DNA of 64,000 nt from Synanceia verrucosa (lineage: Eukaryota > Chordata > Actinopteri > Perciformes > Synanceiidae): contig CM056569.1 in the NCBI GenBank assembly GCA_029721515.1, forward strand, positions 10,992,007-11,056,006. The letters run 5' to 3'. Of this stretch, positions 47,041 through 61,278 are shown piece by piece; positions within the stretch are counted from its first letter, which is position 1, and each line of letters starts with the position of its first letter. The notes below the pieces were generated by a model, which was not told the origin of the DNA, did no database searches, and worked only from the letters and a program-made list of their open reading frames with translations. The position numbers and the translations under genes are program-made.

Positions 47041-47388
47041 GGGGTGACTGTTGACATGCTGAATCCCAAATTATACAAACATGACATGTGCATTATAACA
47101 CTAACAACCATCTTGTAAAAAAGCCCTCCTTTTCCTGCACAATGCTGCTTTCTAGTAGCATCAGTTACCTGAGTTTTGATCCAAAGCTCAACAGGGATTT
47201 ACAAAAGACAGAAAAACTATAGATACAGATAGCCACCACCTTCATTTAGCTTCATAAATATTCATTTTTCCTTCACCCGATAAGATGAACACACCACTCT
47301 TCATCCAGTCATGTTATTTGAAAGGGGATCCCAGTTAAGAGATTCAAGTCAAATCAAGTTGTAGCTGTGCAAAAGTGTCATGTGAGAA

Positions 47389-48084
47389 TAGGGTTGGGCA
47401 TCGTTTTAATTTGAACGATTCCGATTCCAATTTCGATTCCTTTATTCAATTCCGGTTCCTGACGATTCTCGATTCCGATTATTTTAAGAGGCAGGGTCAA
47501 AAAAAGTTTTGGATATTTTAAATGAGCTAACTAACCAACGGTCTTTCTGAATGAAATAGTCTGACCTTCTTCATCAATTTTAATTCTATAAACTTTTTAC
47601 TTTTATGAACTTCACTATGAATTTCTCACAGGGGTGTTTTCAACTACAATATAAATATCAAATTTATGAACTCCGGGCAGGAGGATGAGGCAGCGGAGGG
47701 ACGGTCGGCGCGAGCGTCAAAGACGGGCACTCATTTATGTCTACTCCATGAACTCGGAGGAGGTGCTTTTTCATGTTCGTCGTGCACCCTCCTATGCACA
47801 AAATAATCTTGTCGCAAGTGTTGCATTTTGCAGAGACTTCGTTCTTTTTAGAAAACTGAAGCCACACTTTAGACCGCCAACGCTTGCTATCCATGCTGGA
47901 CTCGCTCGGTTAAGCAAACACTTCCGGTGGACGCTTCTTCGTTGGTGTTCAGCGGCCTCTTCTTCCAGTCGGCGGGCTGGGTATTGAAACTAGGAATCGA
48001 AATTTAAACTTTTGAACGATTCCGGGAGAATCGGAAATGTAGTCCCGGTTCCAATCGATACTCGATACTCGATACCCAACCCTA
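47389..48084 (-). mobile_element. Non-autonomous hAT transposon with BED zinc-finger remnant
   Basis: The 696-bp element has terminal inverted repeats TAGGGTTGGGCATCG at the left and TAGGGTTGGGTATCG (reverse complement) at the right, one mismatch in 15. An exact 8-bp target duplication TGTGAGAA sits at 47381-47388 and 48085-48092; 8-bp duplications are the hAT hallmark. Subterminal GATTCCGATTCC-type repeats occur at both ends. Inside, on the minus strand, is a BED finger ORF. The catalytic transposase domain is absent, so it depends on a relative elsewhere. Confidence 0.88.
47664..47894 (-). pseudogene. hAT transposase N-terminal fragment (BED zinc finger)
   Basis: A 76-codon ATG-initiated frame begins MDSKRWRSKVWLQF and contains CNTC ... 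TTNMKKHLLRVHG. This matches the BED finger pattern: aromatic VW..F start, C-x2-C, then H-x4-H. BED fingers bind DNA at the N-terminus of hAT transposases and of domesticated ZBED proteins. The frame stops shortly after the finger; no RNase-H-like catalytic core or hAT dimerisation region follows within the element. It is most likely a leftover first exon. Confidence 0.75.
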
Positions 48085-50655
48085 TGTGAGAAGGTGACAA
48101 AATCATTGCTACCCAGCATAAACTCTTGAGGCTGTCTCCCCAGTTTGACGATCAGCTGAGCATGGCTTTTCAAAGTGTTACCTAATTATGTTGGAGCAGT
48201 AATGACTTTTCATTAAATGAGGAGCTCCAGAGAATAGAGCGGAATAATCAAACGTCTCTGGGGTAAATCATCTCTACACACACACACTAAGGCTTATTTC
48301 ATACCACTTCAGGAAAACAATCTGATTAATTATGTGGGATCTGAGAAACAATGAAATGAAGTTGAACAGTCAGTATCATCATAAACCAATAACCCTTGTC
48401 AATAACAATTAGGCCTGGTTATTTCAAGGACTGGTTTTCAGCACATAACCTCTACAGCTGCTTGAAAATGCAAATGCTTTTCCATCTGAAGCATGTAGAG
48501 CAGGTGCTCTGCTGCCCACGGATCACCTACATACTTGAGCTGTCTGTCCATTATGATAAGTGGTAGGCTTCAATCCTTTTTCCCTTGCACTCTACAAAAC
48601 CTTTCTTCCTTCTCCTTTTTGCCACTAATCAATGCAATGCCATATACAGGCCTTCATTAAAAAGGAAGGCTGTTTGTCTGTAGGTGTTTGTGACTCAGAC
48701 ACAGACTGTCTTTCTGAACTAACGGCGTGCAAAGGCAAATGGAAATGTAGTCGAGCCATCGCTGCAGGGAGCTGGTGAACAGCAGTTGATGCCTGAGGAG
48801 AGCGATGAATCAGACAAGTTCAGCTGTGCAGAGGTGGCTATAGTAAGACAAAAACAAGTGATTTGTGCAAAACATTAATGGTTCTTATACTGCTTAAACA
48901 ATCCTCTCATAAAGCCTTTGTCCACTTGCTTTCATGCTTTGGTATCATAGTAACACATGGAAAAGAAAAGAAAAGAGTGCAATGCAGCAAACCATCTCTC
49001 ATGTAACTGTATTACTTATTCCATTTCCTGTTCACTAGATGTTTCTGTCAGACCTCTGATCCAAACAGTGAGTTTATTTCTAGCAGCAGTGAACAGGATG
49101 TAAGGAAACAGATGAACATTTGATGCTCTTTAAAGTCAACTGAAGCTCTGTATTTACACTGAAAACCAGTCAAACTGCATTTTAAACGTTGATCACATGC
49201 TTAATTCAAATATATTCTAATTATTCCCAAATGTTAACATTTATTTTGCAAGTGAAACGTGAACAACTACATGAAGAGCCTAATATTAGAGATTAGAAAT
49301 ATTAGTCAGTTCACCAACTAGTCAAACAACTGGTGGTGGATTTATTGTTTTCTTTTTTTTTTTTTTTACAAGAAATAAAACAAAGCAGTATGTAAAGTAT
49401 ATTGAATGGTGGGACAAAACTAGTAATGTGAATGGACAGTTTTCATTAGTATCTTTCTTACTTTTATTTCTTTGAATAAATCAACAAAATAGTCATTGAA
49501 TTCATCAACACTGCATATTTGAACTTTGCCCTGGATTGCACTCTATATTTGTATTCTCTGCATCTGAGAAAGTACACACTGTTCCTGCATACAATTTTGA
49601 CCCAATACTATATTCAGTATGTTACAATTAAGTTAGTTGAAATGAGATTACTGATGTACCTTGTAACTATATTGTCTGTTTTCTTTTCATTATTATCATC
49701 ATACATTGATAGTCACAAGTTTCCCTTATTTCAGTGTTTAATTTTACTGGTATTCTATACATTGTTTATATGTATTTGCTTGCTGTGTATATTAATAAAA
49801 ACCTATGAATGTACTGTATATTTGACTCTGCCATGGCCAAGCTTCTCCATTGGGTTTGTCTCTAGAGGAACAGTATTTCTGCTGTCCACTGAGTGGCAGC
49901 AAAACAATATGAAGTGTGTATCTCTGCCAGCTTTTTGCATTTTAAAACAATCTCAGCATCATGATAATGTTTCACGTACTGCTGTGCTGACCTTTATGTA
50001 TCTACTGTATGACAGACAGGACAAGCAGTTTATCAGTTAAATCTGTTCATCCATGTGATGCTGTCAATAAAGATTTACATCAATCAATAAATAAGTAATC
50101 ATAAAAATTTGATGCTTTAAGCATGGGGGCTTTAACTGTATTTCCTTACATAAGTTACTACTGTTCTGCTTTTAGAGTGACACATACAAGCAAGAGAGCT
50201 GACACATGATCAATACAACTAATGTCGGAGTTGTTCTTTTACGACAGGACCCTCTCCTCTCAATTGATAAATTAAGTGCTAGCAACTGGCCATGAGGTTT
50301 GATTAATTTGTGTCACATTATCCTCCTGCAGCAAGCAGACAGTGATGACCAGTTTCTGCTGCCTACAAGCAACTCCTGTCCTCCCTGAATTCATACTAGA
50401 AAAAAAATAAATACAGGAAGGAGCAAATATAGAGTGATTAGCTGGACAAATGAAGGAAATGGCAAGTATGGCAAGACAAAAATGATACAAGTGATAAGCC
50501 TCTATAAGGTCTCCTGCCATCACCTGCACCAGTGAAATTATGGTTGTGGTGTGCAGCAGGTGAGTGAGTATATCTACAACAACCTTAAACTTCATTTTAA
50601 CCACCACACACTTACCAGTACAGTTCATGTATGAAGTCTGACCTCTGCATTTAAA

Positions 50656-51208
50656 GGGGCAGTACCGTTTTCTGTTTTTTTTTTGTTTTTTTTACAAATT
50701 TGCCCTTATTTCTGGGATAAAATACTGTCATTTACTCACCCATTTCACTTTGGAGTCATTTGGAGTATTTGCGATAATACTGGACTTCTGTAAACAGACT
50801 CCAGTGTATCATAGTTTACTAAGGACTCCTAGTGCCCACCTGTGTGGCCTTCACAGTGCCTGAACTAAAACTAAAACCTGGCACACACCTGGTCCTTAGT
50901 AAACTATGATACATAGGAAGTAGAGTCTGTTTACAGATTGAATTTTCTCAAGTTATGGACAACTCCATACTCAAATGAGAATAGTAATAGTGTAGCCCAT
51001 CTTATTAAACATCTGTTATTTGAGAAATGGTCAAGTTTGTGTCATTTACTGGCTGCATTTCGGTGGCCGCTTCACTCCTGTTAAATGGATTCCGCCAACA
51101 CAAAGGCCGCCGGAAATACTCCAAATGACTCTGAAGTGAAATGGGTGAGTAAATGACAGTATTTTATCACAGAAATATTCCAATTTGTAAAAAGCAGTAC
51201 TTCCCCCC
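50656..51208. mobile_element. Palindromic (fold-back) DNA transposon, non-autonomous
   Basis: Outer arms are inverted copies: 50697-50770 (aaatactgtcatttactcac...) against 51104-51178. A second, inner inverted pair lies at about 50788-50826 and 50891-50938 (taaacagactc ... tcatagtttactaaggac). Ends are GGGGCAGTAC and GTACTTCCCCCC, flanked by TAAA on both sides (50652-50655, 51209-51212). The right arm holds about 165 bases of unique DNA between its outer and inner parts. No coding sequence. A TAA/TAAA target would fit a PIF/Harbinger-type MITE, but the superfamily is unproven. Confidence 0.75.
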
Positions 51209-54200
51209 TAAAACAGGAGCAATAGGATACTGATGAGAGCCCAGGGAGCAATTTGGGGTTCAGGGTCTAAAGAATGCAAAGACGTGGACAGGTGGAGGCA
51301 AAGATCAACCTGCCGACCTTGTCATTAAAGAATGACCTGCTCCACTTGGGTTGTGCAATATGAGAGATTATGCTGTGTGATTGTAGCAAAGTCTCCACCA
51401 GTAGAGATCTGGCAATATCACTTCCACATAGTAGATATTCTCTTAATGAAATAAACAGAATTACTGTATCATTAACTGTTACCACAATATATAAAGACCA
51501 TACTGTGACAGAAGATTTTGGCCATATTGTCCACCCCTACAGCCGCCTGAGCAACACAATGATCCAAATAAGGTAAAACAGTGAGGATTTAGTGTTAAAT
51601 ATTCTCAGTAGAGTTTGCTCGACTAATTTAATCACCATGAAAAATCAAGTGAAACCCTCACACCAGGATGTAAAAAGAATCTGCTTGCAAGAGCATGCTT
51701 GGATACAATCTCTGACCAAATTTAAAGCCCGGTATGGGAAATACACCCTCTTATGTCATCAAACAACACTATGTGTCCTTTGGAAGCCTTGCAAGAAATA
51801 AGTACTGTATACTTCCAATATTATTTTTTTTGTTCATTTTAATAACAGCAACTACTGGGTAAGAAATGAAAACAATGCTGTGTTTTGGACAGTAGAGGGT
51901 GCAATTGATTTATGTTGACAAACCAGTACAGCCTTTTTTTGAGCTATTGTCTTGACAACAATCTCATGTTAGCGCCCTAACAGCATGCATGTGGTGATTC
52001 CATTTTCCCATCTGAACAGTATAACCACTCTGCCAAACAACTGTTTTACATGTGACATCGATTTTAGAACAAAGATTTAGGGGCCCTTGAGGAAAAAGAC
52101 CAATGTAAATAAGAGAGCAGACATGCTTTTTTTCCATGACGTACAAAGCCTGCCAAAAGCATACTGTGAGGTGTCAGAACTCTTTCTAAGAACCCTTTCT
52201 AAAACAAACTATAAATCTTTCCTCTCTCAATGTCCATCATCCTTTTTCAGTCATCATCGTGTTGGAATCCTCTTGTAAAACACGCGTCACTCAAGGAAAC
52301 AATGATAAAGTTTGTTTGACGGCTGCTGAGAGTTGAGGAAAACTGTGGGTCGGTGCTTTCCTGCAACATGTTCTAAGAACTGCAAGCAAAGCAAAGCAGC
52401 ACTGATTAAAGAGGAAATGAAATGGAAAGAGTGAAAGAAAACAATTCCCATTTAGCCATTTCAGCAGCAAGTCACCATAACATAAAATGAGACTGTCAAT
52501 GAATATGGTTTTTCCCCATGTAGGGTGAAAGATACTGAAAACAGCAATACTGGAAATGGTATTGTCTGCCACAGTATAAGCTCTATATGAGCACTTTTTA
52601 ATGCTAATAATGGACGTGCAGAAAAGCAGTCATTGATCACAGCACAAACTCAAAAAGACTGACTTTAAGCTGTTTTTAAGCTCCGCTTTTGTGTCCAAGA
52701 CAAGGGTATTTAAGCAGCAGTTGGCAGGGGAGGGCCCAACATCCAGATGCTCATTTTAGAAAGAAGCTGTTTTTAATTAGGGACCAATTAAGAATGGTCT
52801 TCAGAGGACAGAAGACACACAGTGGGCTCAGAGGATGTCAAGAGGCATATTCTCAAAGACACACTGCAGCAGCAGGGGATGATGGGTGGGAGAGCTTGCA
52901 AATACAAGCTTCTCTGTGCAGTACAGTCCTTCATGAAGAATGGTTAGACCGCAAACCAATCACAGTAATAATGACGCGGCGATAAAAGTGTCAGTATATC
53001 CACACTCAGCACTTTGCTTTCACTGCACAGTCACCATAGCGTCTGCCGTCACCAATAATATCTACTACACCTCCATCTGCAAAGCAGCTCTGCCATCATC
53101 CTGCCACTGGTTCAACCATAATACTGCATGCTGCCACAGTGACAACAAGCTACACTACCTGCCCAGATGGTCTGAATCAGTGGGCAGTGGCCCTCATGTT
53201 GTGCACTGAAACCCACTGCCATCAATCACACACAAATATAGTTATTTCACTTCAAATGCTGGCATAAAAAAGCCCAATTTCCACAACTGGGCCAAGCCGA
53301 GCAGCCACTTTTATGTTTACTGAACCCCAGAGAATCCACAATCCGTTTGGCATGATATCTTGGCTAATAAAATACATCTTGCCTACAATATCCAACAAGG
53401 TAGCACAGTTGTTTGAGGACATAATGAAGAAACAAAATAATGAAGAAGCATGGGCAAGCTTGATTTAGCAGTGATCTGATGTGTACCTTTAGTTTGTAAG
53501 ACACAAATAACTACTCTCCTGTCTCTTCATCCTTTTCTTTGAACGATTACGGTCTGTAAACAGGAAGAGGTGTCTGACTCAGCACTATGTTTAGTGACGC
53601 ATTCAAGAACAGAACTTTCCTCAAGCCATAATAAAAGCTGAGGAGCTGGCCAGAGTCATAATCTAAATCAAGCTGTTCTGACGCACCACGAAGCACATCC
53701 GACAAATTCTGTATAACAGCGAAACACTTGAAAACAAATAAGTTACAACACATAAGATACAACACACTGACTTTGAACTGTCTCACATCCTGCACCAGGG
53801 TGCCCAGCATGGACGCCAGCCAAGCACTTACAGTTGGGGCATGAGGCGAAATAGCACCTGCTCGAGTCGATCTGTCATTAGCGCAGCTCCACCTGCTGCC
53901 ATCGAGCACCCTGTAGGCTCGGCCTGTGTCACATTCTTTTATTACACTCTGACATGTCGCTGTTGTCTGTGTTACACTGAATCCACTGTTACAGATCAGT
54001 GTTCACCAAGCCGTGCAATACATAGAAAGTGTGCAAACTGACAAATAATATTACAATAGTGCTGCAAGGCAGGTGTTTTTCTATTGAGTGTGTAGAGATC
54101 GAAGCAGGTTTGTTTTCCCTGACCGAACGCCTTCATCACTTCCTAACACGGTGGATATTACAGCAGGATAAAGAGCTGCAGTCTCTCACTGGAGCATAAC

Positions 54201-56787
54201 TCCTCACATCGATTCATCCCCAAATAAAAACTATGAAACTCATCCGGAGGTGCGAGGATGAACCCAATAAAACCTTCCGTTGTGCCGCAGTTACTTGGGG
54301 GCACAAATACTGCTAAATAAGCAATCCAGATGCCAGATGAAAACATAATGTAATGCTGCTTTGAATGTGAGCGCTCCTAAATCCCAACAGCAATAAATAC
54401 TCATTCTCATTCCTGCAAAACTGTGGACCTTACATTATCATTGAACACACCATATATACACACTAGTGCATATTGTGCTCCGCTTGAAATGGCACATAAG
54501 CAGTTTAGCCCTCTGCATGACAATTTCTCCTACAGTTTAATCAGTTTGCTTTGTTTCAGTCACGTATATCTTGCTCAGCTGAGAAGGTGGGGATTTATCC
54601 TGAGACTAAGGTCATGGAGGACAGTGAGCACAATAGGGGTCCCTTCACATTAAGACTTTCTAATGAGGTTTGTCTGATTCTTCTGCTCCCCTGTACGAAA
54701 AAAAACAACAAAAAAGGAGCCAAAACAAAAGCCAATGACATTTACTTCTTAGTGTGAGTGACTGAAAGCATGGCTGGTTGTATTGTGCCCTATGTGGCTC
54801 TGTAGCAGCATCGTCAGCCTGATGACATCATCACAGTGCCCAAACTAAGATCTTCTCTTAGAGACTACTTTAAGGTATGGACACAGTCGGCGTTGCAAAA
54901 GAAAACAATCCTTTCCCCGTGGCCCGGAGCACTGTAAACGTGCAGATTTCAAATTTTGAATGCTATGTTAAAAAAAATGCTAAACGAACATGTCATACAT
55001 TGACTCGTTGCAGCCCATTGACAGGGATAGATATGTTAAAAAAATAACTTTGATGGGGTTTCTGAACACGATTACCAACTATGCTTTTAACAGAAACAGA
55101 AACACTTGACGCACAGAGTTAGAAAAATATGGGCATTTACCAATAGGGATGGTTTAATTCTGAAACAGCAGCTTTTTTTCACTATTCTCTAACATTGTAT
55201 ACATTAGAGGGTTGATCAAAGATAGAAATACTGTACCATCACAAACAATGTGCTATATTTGTGCACCAACACTTCTATATAGTGTCTTCACACCAAAAGG
55301 GATTTACAGTCTTTTACTCACAGCCATTAAAAGTGACAGTCAGTGTAGTAATAGGCAATATTTTTATATCAAGTGCAAATTGCTTTGTGAGCAATCTGTG
55401 TATAAGTGTATGTCCTTGTGTGGCCATTGGTGTTTTGACTGTACCATTTAAAGACAAGCTGAAATACAGGCTGAGTAATGCAACTGTGCATCTCCGGATG
55501 GACAGACCTTGAATGGCCCTTGGCTGCGCTGGGGTCACAAACAGTACCATGAATGACACTTTCATCAACCGCCTCGGGCAATGATCTCATCTAAAATCTA
55601 TTAGGCTGGCTCTGATGACAGCTTATCACCAACAGTGACAAGTGAAACACTAACTGTGTCAGTGATGCAAACACTGCGGCGTCACTCGAGCTCGACTTGA
55701 CATGCATCAATGCTCTATTAATAAATGGAGGGGAAACCCTTTTCCCCGGGTAAAAGGCGAGGCATGTTGCAAGCCTTTTTCTCACACAGCCTGTAAACAA
55801 GCTCTAGCCGTGGCAGCGGCTAGGGAAACACTGAAGTATCGCCTCCTCTCTTATGTTCCCCACATCGAGGCCAGATTACGTGTCAGTGCTGGGAAGCTGC
55901 AGCGTTTCATCATGTCGTGCCAGCATTTAGTTCACTATCAGGGGCTGAGAAAAAGTGAGGACGATGCTCGGTGGAAACAGACGATTTGATTTCTTACTAT
56001 CAATCTTATCTGATATACTGTGGGTAGGCAAGCACATGATTAAAATGTGAAAAGTAGTAGTGGAAAATGAGATTAGTGATCCTTTAAAGAGATGTGTTTA
56101 TGTTCTAATTTAAAAGATGAATTACAGCCAACAGATTTTGTTTTTTAATGCTTGGAGATGAAGAGGGGATACAAGATTGTGAATTCTGCCGATACTAAAA
56201 TATTTGCTCCTGCTTGTGGAGTTTCAGGGGTTGCTTGCATCTTTGATCAGTCACTAGGAGCCAATCAATATATAACCTACAAGCCAACCAACCTCACAAA
56301 GTGTTCAGCTCACACAGACATGCACTTTCATGCAAGGGTCTAAGACTACCACTAGTACCACTAAAATTATCTCTCATGCTTTTATGTCCTATTGTCATGG
56401 CACTAATGTGCCTATTCTGCACTGATAGAAACAAAGGCTGAACACTGCTGGTTGCGGTGCATATCCTTTCAGGCTAATTCAGTTCACACTTCGCACCAAC
56501 GGCAGGGAACAAACGCTGTGATGAATGCTGCTGGTGTCTCTTCACAAGCTGAGATAAAGGGAAGACAATTGCTTCTCCACCAAACGCTTTGCAGATATCT
56601 CGGCACTGGTAGAGCTGGATGTGGAAGTGAAAGGGAGAATGTCAGTTTCCTCTGTGGCTCAGATGAGTTGTTTGGTTTCAAAGCAATGCATACTCACACT
56701 TCCTTATCCCAGGTTGTGTGTCTTTAATGCTTTTCTATTCTTTCAGTACATTTTTATTTTTTTAATTTTAATTTTTATTTGTCAGGC

Positions 56788-57089
56788 CGGGCGGCACGGT
56801 GGTGTAGTGGTTAGCACTGTCGCCTCGCAGCAAGAAGGTACCGGGTTCGAATCCCGGGCCAGGGGCCTTTCTGTGTGGAGTTTGCATGTTCTCCCCGTGT
56901 CTGCGTGGGTTCTCTCTGGTTCTCCGGCTTCCTCTCACCATCCAAAAACATGCATGGGGATTAGGTTAATTGGCTAATTTAAATTGACGGTAGATGTGAG
57001 TGTGAGTGGTTGCCCTAAGACAGCTGGGATAGGCTCCAGCCCCCCCACCGCGACCCTATGAGGATAAGCGGTAGATAATGGATGGATGG
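56788..57089 (+). mobile_element. tRNA-derived SINE copy with best-preserved pol III boxes
   Basis: The head reads gggcggcacggtggtgtagt then ggttagcactg, and the B box gggttcgaatcccggg is intact, close to a tRNA-Val arm. A segment around the gtgtcctgtgat block is missing. An 11-bp duplication, atttgtcaggc, flanks it at 56777-56787 and 57090-57100. The tail is (ATGG)n. Confidence 0.88.
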
Positions 57090-58527
57090 ATTTGTCAGGC
57101 TCTTGGTCACCCCCAGGTTAAAATCAAGGTTTTTATGGCAACAGTGTAGCCACAGACATTTGGAACCCATAGAACTTTTAAATTCCGGAGGACATCCCAA
57201 AGATAGTAAAAATATTCGGGTGAACTTTGGAGGAATGTGCGTAGGATATTGTAAATTTACATTTGAGCCTCAAAAAAATCCTTCTTGAATGTTTCACCCA
57301 GCATCAACATTGTGGGCCACAACTTGGGAGTAGCTGTCCACCTATGTCAGCATGCCATACAATGTACTGTAAGCCATGCATAACAGAGCCCACACATCTA
57401 TGAATTAATCACACAGCATTCCTTTGCGGTGTAACTGCTACTGTACACACATTTCCTCCATGATACTATAGTCACTAACCTTGCACCCTATCATAGCTAT
57501 TTCCAGAACCAGCTCATTTATGGTATACCTAACAGAACTAGGTTGAGTTCCTGCTCATAAAAAATATATGGAGTTAACCTGACATGTAAAAATGTCTGTG
57601 TGAATTATGCATTGTGTGGTAAATATTGAGCTCTGACAATGTGCTCCTTCCTGAGATGCTTCAGCTCAATATAAGGTGAACATAAAATACTGAATGGTCC
57701 CCAGAGGGACACCAGTTAATGGTGTAGAAATAATTTGAACAGAGCAGAGAAGTCAGGTGGACGACGGCCTCGTTGTGTTGCTGTGGTTGTTAAAGGCACA
57801 TTTTTAAGTCATGGCTCATTGACAATCCATATGTGGATGTGAGAGAGCACATGGTAAGAGTGACTATACAAATGACAAGGGTTGCAAGATTGAGTGAGTC
57901 AAGCGTGGATGGATTACTGAGCAGACTGACTGGGCACTGGCCCAGAGAACCTATACTTTAAGTGACTGTTGTTTTTCCCTGCACATTACAGCTGCACAGC
58001 ACACTGAGCCTACAGTGAAACACAGACAGACAGACAACTAGCCTCTCTTTATCTCCAACATCACTCAACACAGAATTTCAGCTGCAACACCACCAGCACC
58101 GAGCAATTCAGGTTCACCTGTCAAATGTCACTGAAAGAAACTGGAACTACAAAGAAACAAAATGTTACTACAAAGACACAGTAGAACAACATGGAGATGC
58201 AAAACAACTACTGACACCAAACAAATATAAATAAACAACAAATGACAAAAAATAAGATAAAAAACTACAAGGACATGCAAAACAACTACATGTGGGTACA
58301 TTTCAGTCACTTTGCAGGTCTTGTTCTTATGTACAAAAGATGGGATAGACAAGGTTTTACATGGCAGTGCACAAGGCAGTTGTTTAATAATCCATCTATA
58401 GAGTCAAGTGTTTCCATCATGGCATGCTAATCTCTCCTTCTGCCAAATTCTCCTTCACTGATACTTGTTGGGCTGGTGCAGTTTCTGAGATGTGTGGTCT
58501 GCCCACGTGGTGCTATCAAATTAATGC

Positions 58528-58528
<1 letters not shown>

Positions 58529-58559
<31 letters not shown>
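58529..58559. repeat. (CA)n microsatellite
   Basis: About 15 uninterrupted CA units. Confidence 0.95.
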
Positions 58560-58563
<4 letters not shown>

Positions 58564-61278
58564 GAACACAGTTCACAGTGAACTTTCAGATTCACTGTAC
58601 TACTTCTCTACTTCCACCCACCTACAGGATATGACAGATGCAGCAGGTGAATACGTTCCAGTACTGGGAAGGACTCATTTTCCAAAGGCACCAGGGCATC
58701 GTGGGTGCTGGCGGTAGTCTTTTCATGCTTTTGGTTTTAAATCAGAGCGCAATGTTGGGAAGCAGCCTGTTTGTCTGCAATTACACAACTAATTTCAACT
58801 GTGCTGTTTGCAGTGGAGTCATTTATGGAACCTCACTCTGCAGGTTTACAAGGCTCATTGCAGTTTTAATGCGAGGCCATCTCAAATTGCAGCGGCTGCT
58901 GTTTAGCACACTTTTGATGGTACAGGCAAACAACTCTCAACTGTTAACACGTTCATTTTCAGGAAACAGGAACATTTAGTTAGGCAAAATTTCCTGCTGC
59001 GGTGTGCAGCCCCACAAACGCACCCATACTGATGTCAAAGAACATCACTTTCACACACATGAATACACACCAACCCCAGATGAGTTTTCCACCCAGAGCT
59101 CAGATTTGTATGTGCTCTGGGGAAGAGAGAAATGGTGGAATGATTTTTTGTTAATGCAGTTAGGGACTGCTGCACCATGTCATCCATCTCTGGGGGAGGG
59201 CACTGTTCGCCTCTGGCATGCCTTGAGCTCATAGCCCATCATCTGCTCTGCTCTCTAGGAATAGCCAGAGGGAGAGGGACCAACCAGGGTTTAGACACAG
59301 GAAAAAAACTGCATGTCTATCAAACATCTGAGCTATAAAATGTCAAAGAATAACCAAAAATGCAGACTCTCAAAACCGGTGAACCCTTCAAAAGATATTC
59401 AATAGAAGATATAGGCGAAAAGCAACAAAACTGCACATCTGAGAAACTACAACAAACAAACGTACAGCACTATTGCTTCAAAAAACATGAAACAATTCCC
59501 CAGTTATCAAAATTGTTATTGAATAATTTTAATGAATTCAGCAGGATAAGCTGAAACTACAAATGGAAGTAACCATGGGTGATTTTTTTTACTATTAGAA
59601 ATGTTTTGCATTGACTTTAAATGCAACTGTTCAGCTGAATTTGCAAGCAAAACAATGCCTGTGACTAGTTTGTTGAATCCACTTAATTTCCTTTATTTCT
59701 CTTGCTTCTGCTCGCTTACAGGATGAATTACATCAAGGTGCTCTTGCTGAATTTGTGAGGGAATTTGTGTATTAACAGTACATGAGTGTGTTAGCTTATA
59801 ACCAAGACAGAGTGTCTCCTCATATTTCACACTCAAAACCGCAATCTGCAAGCTCCCACCCATCTGGTGTGGGGCGTCAAGAAAAAGAAACGCAGACCTC
59901 AAGTCACATCAAGACATTTGCTCGCAGCACAGTTTGACAGCAGTTCAACAGCTATTTGAATTTTCACAAGTTCGATATTGTTCTAGTATATTGCAGCCGT
60001 AAGCAGACAGCTCTTCAACTGGAGCAGTCCCTGTTATGGCAGGTGTCTGCATTGCTGAAATATCCATATGGAAAGCACTGAATCTCTACCAACTGCAGCA
60101 ATGTTGTACTACAGCCGCCCTGACATACGTAACTCATCGCAGTAACAGCTATTCTTAACTTATTATAATCTCTCCATCGCCTGCCTTGACTGAAACAGCA
60201 TAGAAAAGGTTAAAGTCTGCATCAAACAGGGCAGGCATCATGAAATCTCATTTCATGGTCAAGTTGTGGCAGCAAAGACCTGCTCTGTGTCTGGGTTTGG
60301 GGTCAATAGGCAATCGATGAATTTCATTTCCCATCTTCATATAGCTCAGCAACAGAAAACCAAATTCACCTGAGATGAAGAAAGGCTTGAACAGACACCA
60401 CTTAGTTTATGTCTGTGGCAGGCACTTCAGCATGATGGCAAGGACTTTAATCTATTAACACTTTGTAGTGTGTTAAGAAAGAATATTGTAAGAAGAAAGA
60501 AATGTGCATGCAGATATTTCAATCTGAGTGCATATAGCATAATAGAGAGAATCTCTTGGTGCAGCTTTCTTTGCAGCTCAGCAGCTGCACATAAATCTCA
60601 ATTACACTCTCTTTTGTCACGACATCCAATCAACCAAAAAAACTAAATTGAGAATAATATATTCTTTTAAAAGCATTGCGCAAATATCTCCAGCTAGCAA
60701 GAGCAATACATGCCTCATTTGCTGATTGTTTCCTCATTCAAAATAAAACACACCCACATTTGACACCAGAGTTCTGTGTCTGTAAATCATATTTAGTTTA
60801 ATTTGCCCAGTTTCATCAGAACCAACTTATTTCCCAACACGGATCGTCTTGCATCGACTTCTCACCCCTGAAAGGATCCTCTCCATTATGGCCTGAAGGA
60901 TCGTAAACCTTTAAGCTCAGCCAGGAACACACTCCCTTTTATTCTTGCCCTCACATGTGGCTTCCACATCAATTATTCATATTCATCTGTTTGCCAGAAG
61001 TGGGGAATTGAATTTAAACCCAATAAAATTCTGGGGCAACACATATCATCTGTGATTCATAGATGAGACTGTGAAGAGTGGGTGCAAAAAGGTCAGATAT
61101 CCCTTTGTTTATTCGTGCAAAACAACAGAGAGACGAAATATGAAATAACAATGAAAACACAACTGTCTTGATGGTGAAGCCTGTGTGTTTTGTATGTGTG
61201 ACTGATGTGTTGGAATTTGTGTCATGAGCTTGATACATAACTGTAACCTAATAAATACTTGTATATGGATTCACATCA

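Noticed and set aside
46852..47111. Cys-Val repeat proteins on the minus strand
   Set aside because: Translation of a CA microsatellite; the same applies at 5569-5805, 38158-38349 and 46557-46754.
49519..50040. 173-codon plus-strand frame rich in Leu, Tyr and Phe
   Set aside because: AT-rich DNA yields hydrophobic frames by chance. It begins without a convincing ATG, has no recognisable motif and no splice or promoter context.
55702..55989. 95-codon plus-strand frame with mixed amino-acid content
   Set aside because: No family recognised, no start context or splice partners; kept only as a possible item for a homology search.
56788..56860. tRNA gene
   Set aside because: The tRNA-like boxes belong to the head of a SINE with target duplications; the acceptor stem is not formed.
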